Assembly (NCBI GenBank): GCA_023458035.1
Contig: JAEXAX010000024.1
Span: 62,001-126,000 of the forward strand
Length of the DNA stretch: 64,000 bases
Direction of reading: 5' to 3'
Source of the DNA: Bacillota bacterium
GTDB lineage: Bacteria; Bacillota; Clostridia; Lachnospirales; Lachnospiraceae
In this document: positions 34,376 to 43,737 of the stretch, piece after piece
How the letters are laid out: each line of letters opens with the position of its first letter
Position numbering within the stretch: position 1 is the stretch's first letter
Notes under the pieces: generated by a model
What the model was told of the DNA's origin: nothing
The model's database searches: none
The model's input: only the letters and a program-made list of their open reading frames with translations
Program-made: the position numbers and the translations under genes

Positions 34376-35161
34376 TTATTTGATATCCCTTTTCTTAAGA
34401 ATCATCACTGACGCTATATAACTGATAATGATATATGCAAGCATGGCACCGACATAAATCCACAGCTCTTTTGAAGCATTGTTTGCCAGATTTAATTTCT
34501 CTAATCCAGCCGGTAACAGATTGAACACATTAAAGTTATCGCTCTTAATCACCGCCACCTGAAGCAGCAGCGCCAATGGCGGAACAATAATAGTCAACGC
34601 AATATTAAAGGCAATTGCCGTTCCGCCGGAAGCCAGCAATGTGGCTCCGAAAGCAAAAATGCTACTATAAGCAACACTTTGCAGGGCCGCCAAGCCAAAT
34701 GCTCTGGCTGTCAGCTGCCAAAATTCGGCATTCATCTGTCCGTGATCAAGCATCACCAGACAAAGGCCGAAACCGGTACCAGCCATAATCACCAGACCGG
34801 CCACGCTCAGCAGAGCCGACCAGATAAATTTAGCAGTGATGATGTGTCCGCGGCCCAAGCCTTTAGAAGCCACGTTTTTAATCGTACCGTTGGCAAAATC
34901 ACTGCCGACAAACAGGCTGACAACAATGGCAATCAAGATATTGATGGATGTCATTAACTTGGGTACTGCGTCTGTCAGAGTAAACGTTTTGGCCATGGCC
35001 TCAATCTTCACACCGTTCTGACTCATGGAGCCCAGCGTTTCAGTCAGCATCTTGGTGGCAATCAACTGCATAAAGGTCAGAGCCACACCGACCAACAGAC
35101 AAATCCACCAATATTTCGCTTTGCGAATCTTATATGCATCATAGCTGAATAATCTTCCCAT
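34376..35161 (-). CDS. ABC-2 type transporter permease
   Basis: A 261-residue membrane protein with six predicted helices, including an N-terminal one at about 18-40, later a SLFVGSDFANGTIKNVASKG coupling stretch typical of lantibiotic/bacitracin-type permeases, and a last helix before ILKKRDIK. It forms the channel of the exporter whose ATPase is encoded two bases upstream. The substrate is unknown; BcrAB/LanFEG-like antimicrobial efflux is the common guess. The start has GGAGG within the end of the ATPase gene. Confidence 0.85.
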   Translation of the reverse strand: MGRLFSYDAYKIRKAKYWWICLLVGVALTFMQLIATKMLTETLGSMSQNGVKIEAMAKTFTLTDAVPKLMTSINILIAIVVSLFVGSDFANGTIKNVASKGLGRGHIITAKFIWSALLSVAGLVIMAGTGFGLCLVMLDHGQMNAEFWQLTARAFGLAALQSVAYSSIFAFGATLLASGGTAIAFNIALTIIVPPLALLLQVAVIKSDNFNVFNLLPAGLEKLNLANNASKELWIYVGAMLAYIIISYIASVMILKKRDIK

Positions 35162-35163
35162 TC

Positions 35164-36072
35164 CTATTTACCTCCAATCGACTTCATAAAGTAATCTTCC
35201 AGATCGGCATGAATCATGTGGTAGGCTCTCGGAATAATACCGGACTCAATCAGTTTTTCAACCACAGCCAGTGCATCTCCCTCCGATGCAAACAGCAGGC
35301 AGCGCTGCTTATCCGACTCGATGCCGTAACGCAGTCCGCTGTTTTCGATCACCTGACGGCCGATCATCAGATCCTCCTCCTGCAGGAGAATCTCGAATGC
35401 ATCCCGTGTTCTGGCATCCAATTCTTCCGCTGTAAATTCCTGCAGCATCTTTCCCTGATCAATAATACCGTAACGGGTCGCCAATTTATGCAATTCACCC
35501 AGAATATGACTGGAAATCAGTACTGTGATCTTCATCTCCCGGTTCAGGCGGATAATCAAATTTCGGATATCTCGAATTCCTTCCGGATCCAAACCGTTTG
35601 TCGGCTCATCCAATACCAGCAAGGACGGCTTTCCGATCAATGCAATGGCTATGGCCAGACGCTGTTTCATACCGAGTGAATAATTCTTGGCTTTTTTTCT
35701 GAGCCTCGGATCCAAACCCACCAGCTGCAGTAGCTCTTCCATCTCTTCCTTGGTCATTTTGGCACCCACGGCCAGAGCCTGTGCCTGCACATTTTGCATA
35801 CCGGTCATATTCGGGAACAGGCCCGGATTCTCAATAATGGTACCGATTTTATCTCGACCGGCCTTTAGATCCTCGCTTCCGAACAGTCGGATCTGACCAC
35901 TCGTTTCTTTAGCCAAACCGGCCACCATACGGATCAGCGTCGTCTTACCGGCACCGTTTCGACCGATAAAACCATAAATATCTCCCTCCATAATGGTCAT
36001 CGACACCTGGTCAACGGCCGTTTGCCTGCCAAAGGCTTTGGATAGGGCAACCGTTTCCAATACTTTTTGCAT
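35164..36072 (-). CDS. ABC transporter ATP-binding protein (BcrA/LanF-like)
   Basis: A 302-residue ATPase subunit: Walker A GRNGAGKTTLIRM (about 37-49), signature YSLGMKQRLAIA and Walker B LLVLDEPTNGLDPEG, followed by a C-terminal part of about 90 residues found in bacitracin/nisin-immunity type ATPases. The start ATG 36072 follows GAAGGAGG; the longer frame from 36108 reads through the leader. Transcribed from the promoter at 36149-36177 together with the permease gene. No two-component system or regulator gene adjoins it. Confidence 0.92.
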   Translation of the reverse strand: MQKVLETVALSKAFGRQTAVDQVSMTIMEGDIYGFIGRNGAGKTTLIRMVAGLAKETSGQIRLFGSEDLKAGRDKIGTIIENPGLFPNMTGMQNVQAQALAVGAKMTKEEMEELLQLVGLDPRLRKKAKNYSLGMKQRLAIAIALIGKPSLLVLDEPTNGLDPEGIRDIRNLIIRLNREMKITVLISSHILGELHKLATRYGIIDQGKMLQEFTAEELDARTRDAFEILLQEEDLMIGRQVIENSGLRYGIESDKQRCLLFASEGDALAVVEKLIESGIIPRAYHMIHADLEDYFMKSIGGK

Positions 36073-36148
36073 AGTTACCTCCTTCTGAAAAATCAGTATT
36101 ACTAACATTGAACATTGTTATTTTGTCTTAGTTATTTAATACAAATAC

Positions 36149-36177
36149 AATATAACAAAGTGCCTGACAAATGTCAA
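36149..36177 (-). promoter_or_regulatory. Promoter of the ABC exporter genes
   Basis: Leftward: consensus -35 TTGACA (36172-36177), a 17-base spacer and -10 TATATT (36149-36154). The leader to the ATPase start is about 70 bases and contains a near-duplicated ACATTG/AACATTG stretch. Confidence 0.8.
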
Positions 36178-36182
36178 GCACT
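36159..36182 (-). promoter_or_regulatory. Inverted repeat over the exporter -35 region
   Basis: Imperfect inverted repeat AGTGC-x-TGAC, four-base loop, GTCA-x-GCACT. It covers the -35 and most of the spacer. It may be an operator, or the terminator of hslO (T-rich on its leftward side), or both. Confidence 0.55.
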
Positions 36183-36198
36183 CTTTTTGTTTTTCATT

Positions 36199-37080
36199 TT
36201 ACTTTCTGCATTCGTGGATTAGGCGGTCTAATTCTTCATCAGAAAAGACCTGCTTTCTATGACAAAAGTGGCAGACCATCTCCACCGGCTCATCCTCCTG
36301 ACGCAATGTTTCCAGCTCCTGACTGCCCAGGCTGATCAGTGCCTTTTCCATCCGCTCACGACTGCATCCGCAATGATATTCGACCTCTGCTCTCTCTGTC
36401 CACTGCAAATCGTAGCCCTCCAGCAGCCTGGCCACCAATTCCTCCGGGGCAGCTCCGTCATTTAAGACATCGGTCACACTGCCCATTGACTGCAGTCGTT
36501 CTTCCAGGGTATTAATCACTGCCTCATCTGCAAATGGCATCACCTGGATCATAAATCCTCCGGCGCTCTGAATGTGGTTATCTTTTGTCAGATAGACTCC
36601 CAGTCCGACCGCTGTCGGAACTTGCTCACTGGATGCGTAATAATAAGCGATGTCATCCCCTATCTCTCCACTCATCAGTTCAACCTGACCGACATAGGGC
36701 TCCTTTAACCCAAGATCTCGGATCACTCGCAACGTACCATGACCAACCGCTCCACCGACATTCAGCTTTCCGTCTGCCCTGGCCGTGATCTCAAAAACCG
36801 GCTGATCAACATATCCTTTCACATGGCCGGCAGAATCAGCAGTAACCGTCAGACCTCCGATCGGTCCGTCGCCCTTGATCTGCAATGTCAGCAAATCCTT
36901 CTTCGACTTCATCATGCTGCCCATCATGGCAGCTGCCGCCAGCACTCGCCCGAGCGCCGCGCTGGCGGCCGGACAGGTACCATGGATCTGTCTGGCCGCC
37001 TCTGCCGTATCACGCAGACTGACGGCAAAGATGCGCAGCTGATGATCGGCTGCCGTTCCTCTTACAATGATATCCTTCAA
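36199..37080 (-). CDS. hslO: Redox-regulated chaperone Hsp33
   Basis: A 293-residue Hsp33: an N-terminal chaperone domain and a C-terminal zinc-binding switch with YHCGCS and CHFCHR, giving the C-x-C and C-x2-C pairs. Under oxidation these form disulfides and activate holdase function in the cytoplasm. The start codon is probably TTG at 37080, seven bases after the methyltransferase stop; the leader is short and the site (GAGTGAAG) weak. It ends the run that begins with mreB or earlier. Confidence 0.95.
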   Translation of the reverse strand: MKDIIVRGTAADHQLRIFAVSLRDTAEAARQIHGTCPAASAALGRVLAAAAMMGSMMKSKKDLLTLQIKGDGPIGGLTVTADSAGHVKGYVDQPVFEITARADGKLNVGGAVGHGTLRVIRDLGLKEPYVGQVELMSGEIGDDIAYYYASSEQVPTAVGLGVYLTKDNHIQSAGGFMIQVMPFADEAVINTLEERLQSMGSVTDVLNDGAAPEELVARLLEGYDLQWTERAEVEYHCGCSRERMEKALISLGSQELETLRQEDEPVEMVCHFCHRKQVFSDEELDRLIHECRK

Positions 37081-37086
37081 AACGCT

Positions 37087-37848
37087 TCACTCACTTTCTA
37101 ACTTCATAGCTTTACTGCATTCTCTGGCCAAAATAAAAACCCGTTCGCCGGGCTCTGCCAGCCCTTCCCGGACGCCGTCCGTCACGGAAACCACTTTCAG
37201 ACCGGCCTCGCTAACCCACTGCTTCATCTGTTCTGTTGTATAACCGCGTTGCCTGTGATATTCAACCGCTCGGTCATAACGCCCATCTTCTCCCTCTACA
37301 AAAAGACTCAGTTGATACTCATTAACGGCCGTCTGCGGATCGTAGGAATTCTCCCAAATAAAGGCTGCTCCCTCATGATCCTCTGCCAGTACCGTATCAC
37401 CCAGTTCTTCATAGTAAGCCGGTTCATGAAAATCAAACCAGAACAGACCGCCCGGCTCAAGATAATTGTTGACCCAATGCATGAACTGATGCACCTCGTC
37501 TTCTTTCGTCAGATAATTGATCGTATCGCAGGTGCAAACGATCGCCCCGACTGTTCCGTATAACTCAAAATCCGGCAATACTTGTTGCAGATATAGAATC
37601 GAGAACCCATCACTCTGCTCTCTGGCCATCTCCAACATCTCAGTCGATGCATCGATCCCGATCAAATCATACCCGCCTGCCGCCAGCAGGGTGGTCAGCC
37701 GGCCGGTGCCGCAGCCGATATCGGCTATGATGCGGTTCGGATTTTGATTTTCTTTCAGTATCCGCAGTATGTGATTCGCCCAGTTCTGATAGGGAACCGC
37801 CTCCATAAAAAGATCATACACATAAGCCAGCTGTTGATAAGCTTCCAT
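37087..37848 (-). CDS. SAM-dependent class I methyltransferase
   Basis: A 253-residue methyltransferase with motif I IADIGCGTGRLTTLLA (about 40-55), the acidic IGIDAS end of strand 2 and a VCTCDTINYL post-motif. Substrate unknown; similar proteins in Clostridia are annotated only as methyltransferases. Three ATG codons lie in tandem (37854, 37851, 37848). GGAGG is best spaced for 37848. It overlaps or abuts the DUF2156 gene. Confidence 0.85.
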   Translation of the reverse strand: MEAYQQLAYVYDLFMEAVPYQNWANHILRILKENQNPNRIIADIGCGTGRLTTLLAAGGYDLIGIDASTEMLEMAREQSDGFSILYLQQVLPDFELYGTVGAIVCTCDTINYLTKEDEVHQFMHWVNNYLEPGGLFWFDFHEPAYYEELGDTVLAEDHEGAAFIWENSYDPQTAVNEYQLSLFVEGEDGRYDRAVEYHRQRGYTTEQMKQWVSEAGLKVVSVTDGVREGLAEPGERVFILARECSKAMKLESE

Positions 37849-37850
37849 CA

Positions 37851-38759
37851 TCATGCCTCCTGCAGTCGCAGACTGACTACTCCTTTTTCCGATAAAAACG
37901 CAGGCTTATACGATAATTTAGCCTTGCGAAGCCCTTCCTCACCAGTATCCTCCTCACGGTTCACGTAGCGAAATCCCTCACAGGCATGTCTGGCAAACTC
38001 GCGATTGATCATGGGATACGCTCCCTGAAGCTCGCTAAAGGCTTTTTCAATATGTACAACGATGGTATCCTCATTCAGCTGTTCACCAATGGAAAAAGCC
38101 ACCACTCGACCTCCGGTACGGATCAGACCGCCACGCATATCCAGTTCCTTCATCAGGCGAAGATAATTCATCGTCACCGCTACCTCAGCCTTTTTCTCTT
38201 CATCAGCCTCGGCATCATTGTCCTTACGCCACTCAAGAGCCATCTGAAAGCACTCTTCGACATTGGCATCATTAATTTCCTCATAAGACCAGTCCGGCTG
38301 ATTCTCTACAAAACGATTGATGTGATTTCGCTTGGAGTGCAATTTTTTCCCGGCTAATGTAGCCAGCTTCTCCTGCTCGTACACATAATCCGCCTTATCA
38401 CGGATGGTTTCATAATAAAACCGACCGGGATAATGCTCATCCAGCCAGGCGAACTGCTTCGGAGTGACCAAATGCAGCTGGAAACGACAGACCTGTTGTT
38501 CACAGTAGTCCAATAATTCATCCACTACAAGCTTCACATCCTCTTCCTTCCCCAGCGGAAAGGTGTATGAACAATGTCCATCCAGATCGGAATGAAACAA
38601 CAGTGTATTCTTATAAACCGCAAAAGTTGTCCGATAATGTCTGGACCACAGATAGATGTTGGCAAAGGTCATATCACAGATCTCGACACGGTTCTGCTTC
38701 AGATAGCTGTTTATCAATTCCCTGTCCTCTATTTCAGGACGTTTAAATACAGTGAACAT
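37851..38759 (-). CDS. DUF2156 (phosphatidylglycerol lysyltransferase C-terminal-like) protein
   Basis: A 302-residue protein with a double GNAT-like fold of the DUF2156 family, the soluble domain found in MprF. Signatures: FANIYLWSRHY near the N-terminus, KRNHINRF and the central FQMALEWRKDN stretch, and near the end an EAFSELQGAYPMINREFA-like block. MprF itself has an additional membrane flippase domain; this protein has none, so lysyl transfer is not established. A free-standing aminoacyl or acyl transferase is likely. GAGGG site before ATG 38759. Confidence 0.82.
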   Translation of the reverse strand: MFTVFKRPEIEDRELINSYLKQNRVEICDMTFANIYLWSRHYRTTFAVYKNTLLFHSDLDGHCSYTFPLGKEEDVKLVVDELLDYCEQQVCRFQLHLVTPKQFAWLDEHYPGRFYYETIRDKADYVYEQEKLATLAGKKLHSKRNHINRFVENQPDWSYEEINDANVEECFQMALEWRKDNDAEADEEKKAEVAVTMNYLRLMKELDMRGGLIRTGGRVVAFSIGEQLNEDTIVVHIEKAFSELQGAYPMINREFARHACEGFRYVNREEDTGEEGLRKAKLSYKPAFLSEKGVVSLRLQEA

Positions 38760-38789
38760 ATTTTTTCCCTCTTACTCTTATAAAATGGA

Positions 38790-39521
38790 TTATACGCCTT
38801 CTCCCTGGCACACACAAACAAAATACACCCTGACAGCTCCATGCTCCTTTAAAACAGCCGCCGCCGCATCCATGGTCGCCCCGGTCGTATAAATATCATC
38901 GACCAGTACTACTGTTTCCGGAACCTCCCCAAAAACCGAAAAGGCCCGCTTCATCTGCTGCCTTCGCTCCTCCTTGGACAACTCCTTTAAAGCCTTCGTT
39001 TCTTTCACCCGCACCAATATTGACTCACTTACCGGCACTCCCAATCTGCATCCGATTCCCCTAGCCAGAACCTCTGCCTGATTATATCCTCGACTGCGTC
39101 GCCTTTTACGGCTGATCGGAATCGGAATCAGCAATTGCGGTCGCCAAAACAGAAGTTGTTCTCCAAGATAATGCACCATCTCCGCCGCCAGCTCGTCACC
39201 GATCTCCTTTCGGTGATGGAATTTAAGTCGATAGAGAGCCGGTTTTATCACATCATCATTCAGGAAACAGGAACGACCAGCATCAAAACTTCTCGTCCGA
39301 CGATCACAGTCAACGCACAAGCTGGCATCAACCTCCAGCGCCTGTCCACAGCGCAGACAATACGGCTCTTTGGTCAACTGCACCATTTTTCTACACTGCG
39401 GACAAATGCCGAGGCCATCTGTCGGACGAGTTCGATCGCAAACCGGGCAGGCAGCCGGATACAGCAGTCGGCGCAAGGCGGCGCCTATTTTTAAACTTGT
39501 TTTTTTCAATTTCTGTTTCAC
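38790..39521 (-). CDS. comF: ComF family protein
   Basis: A 243-residue ComF protein: an N-terminal double zinc finger (CPVCDRTRP, CPQC, CLRCG, CVDCDRR) and a C-terminal phosphoribosyltransferase domain with RKRRRSRGYNQAEVLARGI and the VVLVDDIYTTGATMDAAAAVL motif. It takes part in DNA uptake for transformation and probably in repair or nucleotide salvage. I choose GTG 39521 (site AGGAAAGG five to seven bases upstream), because the frame open to 39662 runs 110 bases into recD2. Confidence 0.87.
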   Translation of the reverse strand: MKQKLKKTSLKIGAALRRLLYPAACPVCDRTRPTDGLGICPQCRKMVQLTKEPYCLRCGQALEVDASLCVDCDRRTRSFDAGRSCFLNDDVIKPALYRLKFHHRKEIGDELAAEMVHYLGEQLLFWRPQLLIPIPISRKRRRSRGYNQAEVLARGIGCRLGVPVSESILVRVKETKALKELSKEERRQQMKRAFSVFGEVPETVVLVDDIYTTGATMDAAAAVLKEHGAVRVYFVCVCQGEGV

Positions 39522-39552
39522 AGGATCCTTTCCTGCAATACTCTCCCGGTAG

Positions 39553-41832
39553 CTACTCCCCCTCGGAGCAGCCTGAGCTGTCATGGATATCCCGAATATC
39601 CATAATACTCCTAATCGACAAATCCAGCGAACTGTAGCGCTTATGCTCTTTTTTATTATCAATCATCCGCTGCACACAGGCGGCACTGCCCACGATAACG
39701 ACACAGTTTCTGGCTCTGGTGATCGCTGTATACAGCAAGTTTTTATTCATCAGTACCTCAGGGCCGGATAATAACGGCAATACCACAGCCGGATATTCGC
39801 TTCCTTGTGACTTATGAATGGTGATGGCATAAGCCAGCTCCACCTCATCCATGCTTTTATAATCATAGGTTACCAAATGACCGTCATCAAACAAAATTTC
39901 CACTGTTTCACTGAGGTCATTGATTTTCCTGATAATACCGATGTCTCCGTTAAAAACACCGCAGCCTTCCTCAATCACATAGCCCTTCTGCCCGCGCAGC
40001 TCCCAGGCCAGCTGGTAATTGTTTTTCACCTGAATAATCTTATCACCCTCACGAAACAGGCGACCGCCCTTTCGATATTCCTGCTTGCCATACGTCGGCG
40101 GATTCAGCACCCGTTGCAATAAATCATTAAGCTGTTCTACCCCCAGCGGCCCCTTTCGCATCGGCGACAACAGTTGCACCTCTCCCGGTTCACAACCGGC
40201 ATATTGGTGCAGTGTCCCCTGCATGACCCTAATAAGCTCCTGCTGAACCTCTTCCGCCTGCTGCCGTGGCAGTAAAAAGAAATCTTTACTCTTATTATCC
40301 AAAGACAACGGCATATCCTGCAATATTTTATGGGCGTTGGCGATGATGTCGCTACCGTCCGCCTGCCGGTAAATCCTGGTTAAGCGGGTAACCGGAAAGC
40401 AGTCACATTCAATCATATCACGCAGTACATTGCCGGCGCCGACGCTGGGCAGCTGATTCACATCACCGACCAACACCAGGGTGGTACCCGGCTCGATAGC
40501 TTTCAGCAGCGCTAAAAACAGGGACAGATCCATCATCGAAACTTCATCAATGATGACCACATCCGCCTCCAGATGATTTTCCTCATTACGGTCAAAATAC
40601 TGTTGCTTCACCTCATCCGAAATACCGATCACTTCCAACAGTCGATGAATTGTCTTGGCCTCAAAACCGGTGGCTTCAGACATCCGCTTGGCAGCCCGGC
40701 CGGTCGGCGCGCCCAGCAGAATCTGTTTATTCTCCTCCAGAAAGGTACTGATCATCCGATTGATGGTGGTCGTCTTACCGGTTCCCGGTCCGCCGGTTAC
40801 AATACTGACCGTATGAGAAAGAGCCGTCCGAATGGCTAGCTGTTGCTCTTCGTTAAGATGGCTGTCGTCCTGCTTTTTTACCTCAGCAGCGCAATCCAAA
40901 CCGCCTTCGGTCAAATCAAAAACATCCTCAGAGGACAGCTCGTTCTTCTGATACAGATCCTTCAGCAGTGCAGCCGCCTTCAACTCCATATAATAAAAAT
41001 GATTCAGATAAATGCGGCTGTCATCCTCCTGCCGACGGATCACGATTTTGCGCTCGATCGCCAGTTCGCTGTACATCTCCTCCACCGCCGCATCCGGTGT
41101 ACCAAGCAGTCTGGCCGTATATAAAGTCAGAATCGACTCCGGCAGATAGGTATGTCCTTCTGCCACCGCCTGCCCCAGCTGATAAAGAATGCCGCAGCGA
41201 ATGCGATAACCGCTGTCGGATAAAAATCCCATCTTAGCTGCGATTTCATCTGCAATCTTAAAACCGATACCATTAATATCCTCGGCCAGCTGATACGGAT
41301 TTTCCTGCAAAATCTCATATAATTTTCGGCCGTAATTTTCATAAATCTTCCGGGCTAACAAAGGGGAAATGCCATGCTCTTGTAAAAAAAGCATGGCCTC
41401 TCTCATATCCTTCTTTTGGGCGACAGCCGACCCGATCTCCAGCGCCTTATTATGACTGATTCCCTTGATCACCGCCAGCCGCTCCGGTTCCTCTTCCATC
41501 ACCCGAAACGTGTCCTCTCCGAATTCCCGAACGATTCTGGATGCAAGAGTTTCGCCGATGCCCTTAATCACCCCGGCGGCCAGATATCGCTCTATGGCCA
41601 TGCAATCCTTCGGCAACAACACCCGGAATGAAGATACCGCCAGCTGCTCGCCGTATACAGCATGCTCTGTCAGTTCTCCGATGACCCGAATCCGTTCTCC
41701 TTCAGCCAGACTGTCCAAAATTCCAACGATGGTTACTTCCTCATCTTCATCTGTCAGCAATACAGCCACTTGATATCCGTTTTCCTCGTTTCGATAAATA
41801 ATATGGTCGATATAACCTTCTTGTTCAATCAT
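39553..41832 (-). CDS. recD2: ATP-dependent RecD2-like DNA helicase
   Basis: A 759-residue SF1B 5'-3' helicase: an N-terminal OB and HhH region (GVIKGIGETLASRIV and NGIGFKIADEIAAKMG), Walker A VTGGPGTGKTTTINRM (about 346), DEVSMMD in motif II, and C-terminal motifs including YAITIHKSQGSEYPAVVLP. Found in bacteria without RecBCD and involved in replication fork or mismatch repair. Its start overlaps the mreB stop (TAATG), so the two are translated together. Full length. Confidence 0.95.
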   Translation of the reverse strand: MIEQEGYIDHIIYRNEENGYQVAVLLTDEDEEVTIVGILDSLAEGERIRVIGELTEHAVYGEQLAVSSFRVLLPKDCMAIERYLAAGVIKGIGETLASRIVREFGEDTFRVMEEEPERLAVIKGISHNKALEIGSAVAQKKDMREAMLFLQEHGISPLLARKIYENYGRKLYEILQENPYQLAEDINGIGFKIADEIAAKMGFLSDSGYRIRCGILYQLGQAVAEGHTYLPESILTLYTARLLGTPDAAVEEMYSELAIERKIVIRRQEDDSRIYLNHFYYMELKAAALLKDLYQKNELSSEDVFDLTEGGLDCAAEVKKQDDSHLNEEQQLAIRTALSHTVSIVTGGPGTGKTTTINRMISTFLEENKQILLGAPTGRAAKRMSEATGFEAKTIHRLLEVIGISDEVKQQYFDRNEENHLEADVVIIDEVSMMDLSLFLALLKAIEPGTTLVLVGDVNQLPSVGAGNVLRDMIECDCFPVTRLTRIYRQADGSDIIANAHKILQDMPLSLDNKSKDFFLLPRQQAEEVQQELIRVMQGTLHQYAGCEPGEVQLLSPMRKGPLGVEQLNDLLQRVLNPPTYGKQEYRKGGRLFREGDKIIQVKNNYQLAWELRGQKGYVIEEGCGVFNGDIGIIRKINDLSETVEILFDDGHLVTYDYKSMDEVELAYAITIHKSQGSEYPAVVLPLLSGPEVLMNKNLLYTAITRARNCVVIVGSAACVQRMIDNKKEHKRYSSLDLSIRSIMDIRDIHDSSGCSEGE

Positions 41833-42833
41833 TATTTAAATTTCTTCTTCATATCTGAAGCAAACTCGATGAATTTACCGGTTCCGATGGCCACACACTG
41901 CATCGGATCCTCCGCAGTCACAGTATTGATCCCGGTCTTTTCTTCAATCAGTTCCTCCAGGCCTCGCAATAAGGCTCCGCCACCGGTCAATACGATGCCA
42001 CGGTCGGCCACATCGGCAGCCAATTCGGGTGGCGTCTTTTCCAGAACACTGTGAACAGCATCCACAATCTGCGTTGTCGGCTCCTTCAAAGCCTCTCTGA
42101 TCTCCTCGGAATTCAGCTCGATGCTCTTCGGCAGACCGGTCACCAGATTCCGACCGCGAATCAAAGCAGTTTCCATCTGCGCAAACGGATAGGCTGTACC
42201 GATCTGGATCTTGATTTCCTCGGCGCTTCGTTCTCCGACCAGCAGGTTATGCTTCTTCCGTACATACTTTACGATGGCTTCGTCAAAATCATCTCCGGCC
42301 GTCTTAATGGATGTGCTGATAACCGTCCCGCCCAGCGAAATAACAGCAATATCCGTGGTTCCGCCACCGATATCCACAATCATGGTTCCGCAGGCTTTTG
42401 AAATATCCACACCGGCGCCGATGGCTGCCGCAATCGGTTCTTCGATAATCGAAACCTCTCTGGCTCCGGCTTGATAAGTCGCATCCTCAACCGCCTTCTT
42501 CTCCACCTCGGTCACACCGCTCGGAACACAGACGCTGATACGCGGCTTCCGAAAGGACTTCTTGCCGATGGCCTTCTGAATAAAATACTTCAGCATCTTT
42601 TCGGTCACGGTATAATCCGAGATCACGCCCTGGCGCAGCGGTCTGACAGCCACGATATTACCCGGTGTGCGACCGATCATTAATCTGGCCTCCTCTCCGA
42701 TGGCCTGGATCTTATTACTGTCACGGTCGTAAGCTACGACCGATGGCTCTTTCAACACGACGCCTTTGCCTTTAACGAAAACCAGAATACTGGCGGTTCC
42801 CAGATCGATGCCGATATCTGTTGTTGCAAACAT
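41832..42833 (-). CDS. mreB: Rod shape-determining protein MreB
   Basis: A 333-residue actin-like protein (MreB/Mbl) that orients lateral wall synthesis. Motifs: phosphate-1 GIDLGTASILVFVKGKG (8-24), MIVDIGGGTTDIAVISLGG phosphate-2, and the TGGGALLRGLEELI adenosine motif. No partner mreCD is present, which argues for an Mbl-like or separate paralogue. GGAGG precedes ATG 42833. It lies nine bases after degV. Confidence 0.95.
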   Translation of the reverse strand: MFATTDIGIDLGTASILVFVKGKGVVLKEPSVVAYDRDSNKIQAIGEEARLMIGRTPGNIVAVRPLRQGVISDYTVTEKMLKYFIQKAIGKKSFRKPRISVCVPSGVTEVEKKAVEDATYQAGAREVSIIEEPIAAAIGAGVDISKACGTMIVDIGGGTTDIAVISLGGTVISTSIKTAGDDFDEAIVKYVRKKHNLLVGERSAEEIKIQIGTAYPFAQMETALIRGRNLVTGLPKSIELNSEEIREALKEPTTQIVDAVHSVLEKTPPELAADVADRGIVLTGGGALLRGLEELIEEKTGINTVTAEDPMQCVAIGTGKFIEFASDMKKKFK

Positions 42834-42842
42834 ATGCTCCTC

Positions 42843-43694
42843 CTACTTTTCCAAATAAATAATGCCCAGCGTTCCCGGTCCGCAATGACAGGAAATCACG
42901 CTGCCGGCCCGTCCGGTAATGATGGTCTCAAAATAACCGAGTTCACGAATATCCTGCTGAATCTGCTCAAAAGCCTCCTCACAACCCCCGGAGTAATAAA
43001 TACCGATCATCTCCGGACTGGCATTAAGCAGGGCTTCTCTCATATCCCCCACATATTTCTGATAAACCGAAACGCCCTTGCCACGATATTTCTTACCGAC
43101 CGTCATGCCTCCGTTTCCGACAATAATGGTCGGCTTTAAACGCAGGGCATTGGCCACCAGAGCCGTGGCGCCGCTGCAGCGGCCGCCTCTGGCCAGGTAG
43201 GTTAACGTATCAATGATAAAGCTGGTTCGGATCCTATCCTGCCGCTCCCCTACGATATTCACAATTTCTTCAGCCGGCTTTCCCTGCGCCGCCAGATCAG
43301 CCGCCCAGATAGCCTGCAGGCCGACACCAAAACACAGGTTACGCGAATCAATGACAAACAGTCTGTCATAATGCAGCTGCTGTGCAAGCAAACGCAGCAC
43401 CTGACAGGTGGCTGACAGCTCCTCTGAGATACCGATAAAAATAATATCATCACCGGCTTCCACCATTGGCTCAATTACCTCCAAAGCCTTACCCGGCAAA
43501 ACTGCAGCGGTTTTCGGAGTTAGCTTATGTTGATCCGACCATTGATAAATCTCATCCGGGGTAATGGTCTCGCCGTCAAAAAAGCTATCCTCTCCCAATT
43601 GAACACAAAGCGGGATAACAGAAATATGATATTTCTCCCTCACCTCGGGCATTAAGTCGGCTGTACTGTCGGTTACGATCCTGATATTCGCCAT
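42843..43694 (-). CDS. DegV family fatty-acid-binding protein
   Basis: A 283-residue DegV (FakB-like) protein. Start MANIRIVTDSTADLMPE; ligand-pocket motifs VIPLCVQLGEDSFFDGE, GISEELSATCQVLR and VIDSRNLCFGVGLQA. These proteins present fatty acids to the kinase FakA for uptake into phospholipid. FakA is not in the window. GAGGAGA precedes ATG 43694. It lies between uvrA and mreB, 43 bases from uvrA, with only a small AT-rich hairpin between. Confidence 0.92.
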   Translation of the reverse strand: MANIRIVTDSTADLMPEVREKYHISVIPLCVQLGEDSFFDGETITPDEIYQWSDQHKLTPKTAAVLPGKALEVIEPMVEAGDDIIFIGISEELSATCQVLRLLAQQLHYDRLFVIDSRNLCFGVGLQAIWAADLAAQGKPAEEIVNIVGERQDRIRTSFIIDTLTYLARGGRCSGATALVANALRLKPTIIVGNGGMTVGKKYRGKGVSVYQKYVGDMREALLNASPEMIGIYYSGGCEEAFEQIQQDIRELGYFETIITGRAGSVISCHCGPGTLGIIYLEK

Positions 43695-43737
43695 ATACTC
43701 TCCTCATTCTATAAAATCATACTTTTTATAGTATAGC

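Noticed and set aside
38790..39662. ComF starting at 39662
   Set aside because: This would overlap recD2 by 110 bases and add hydrophobic residues not in the family; GTG 39521 has a proper ribosome binding site.
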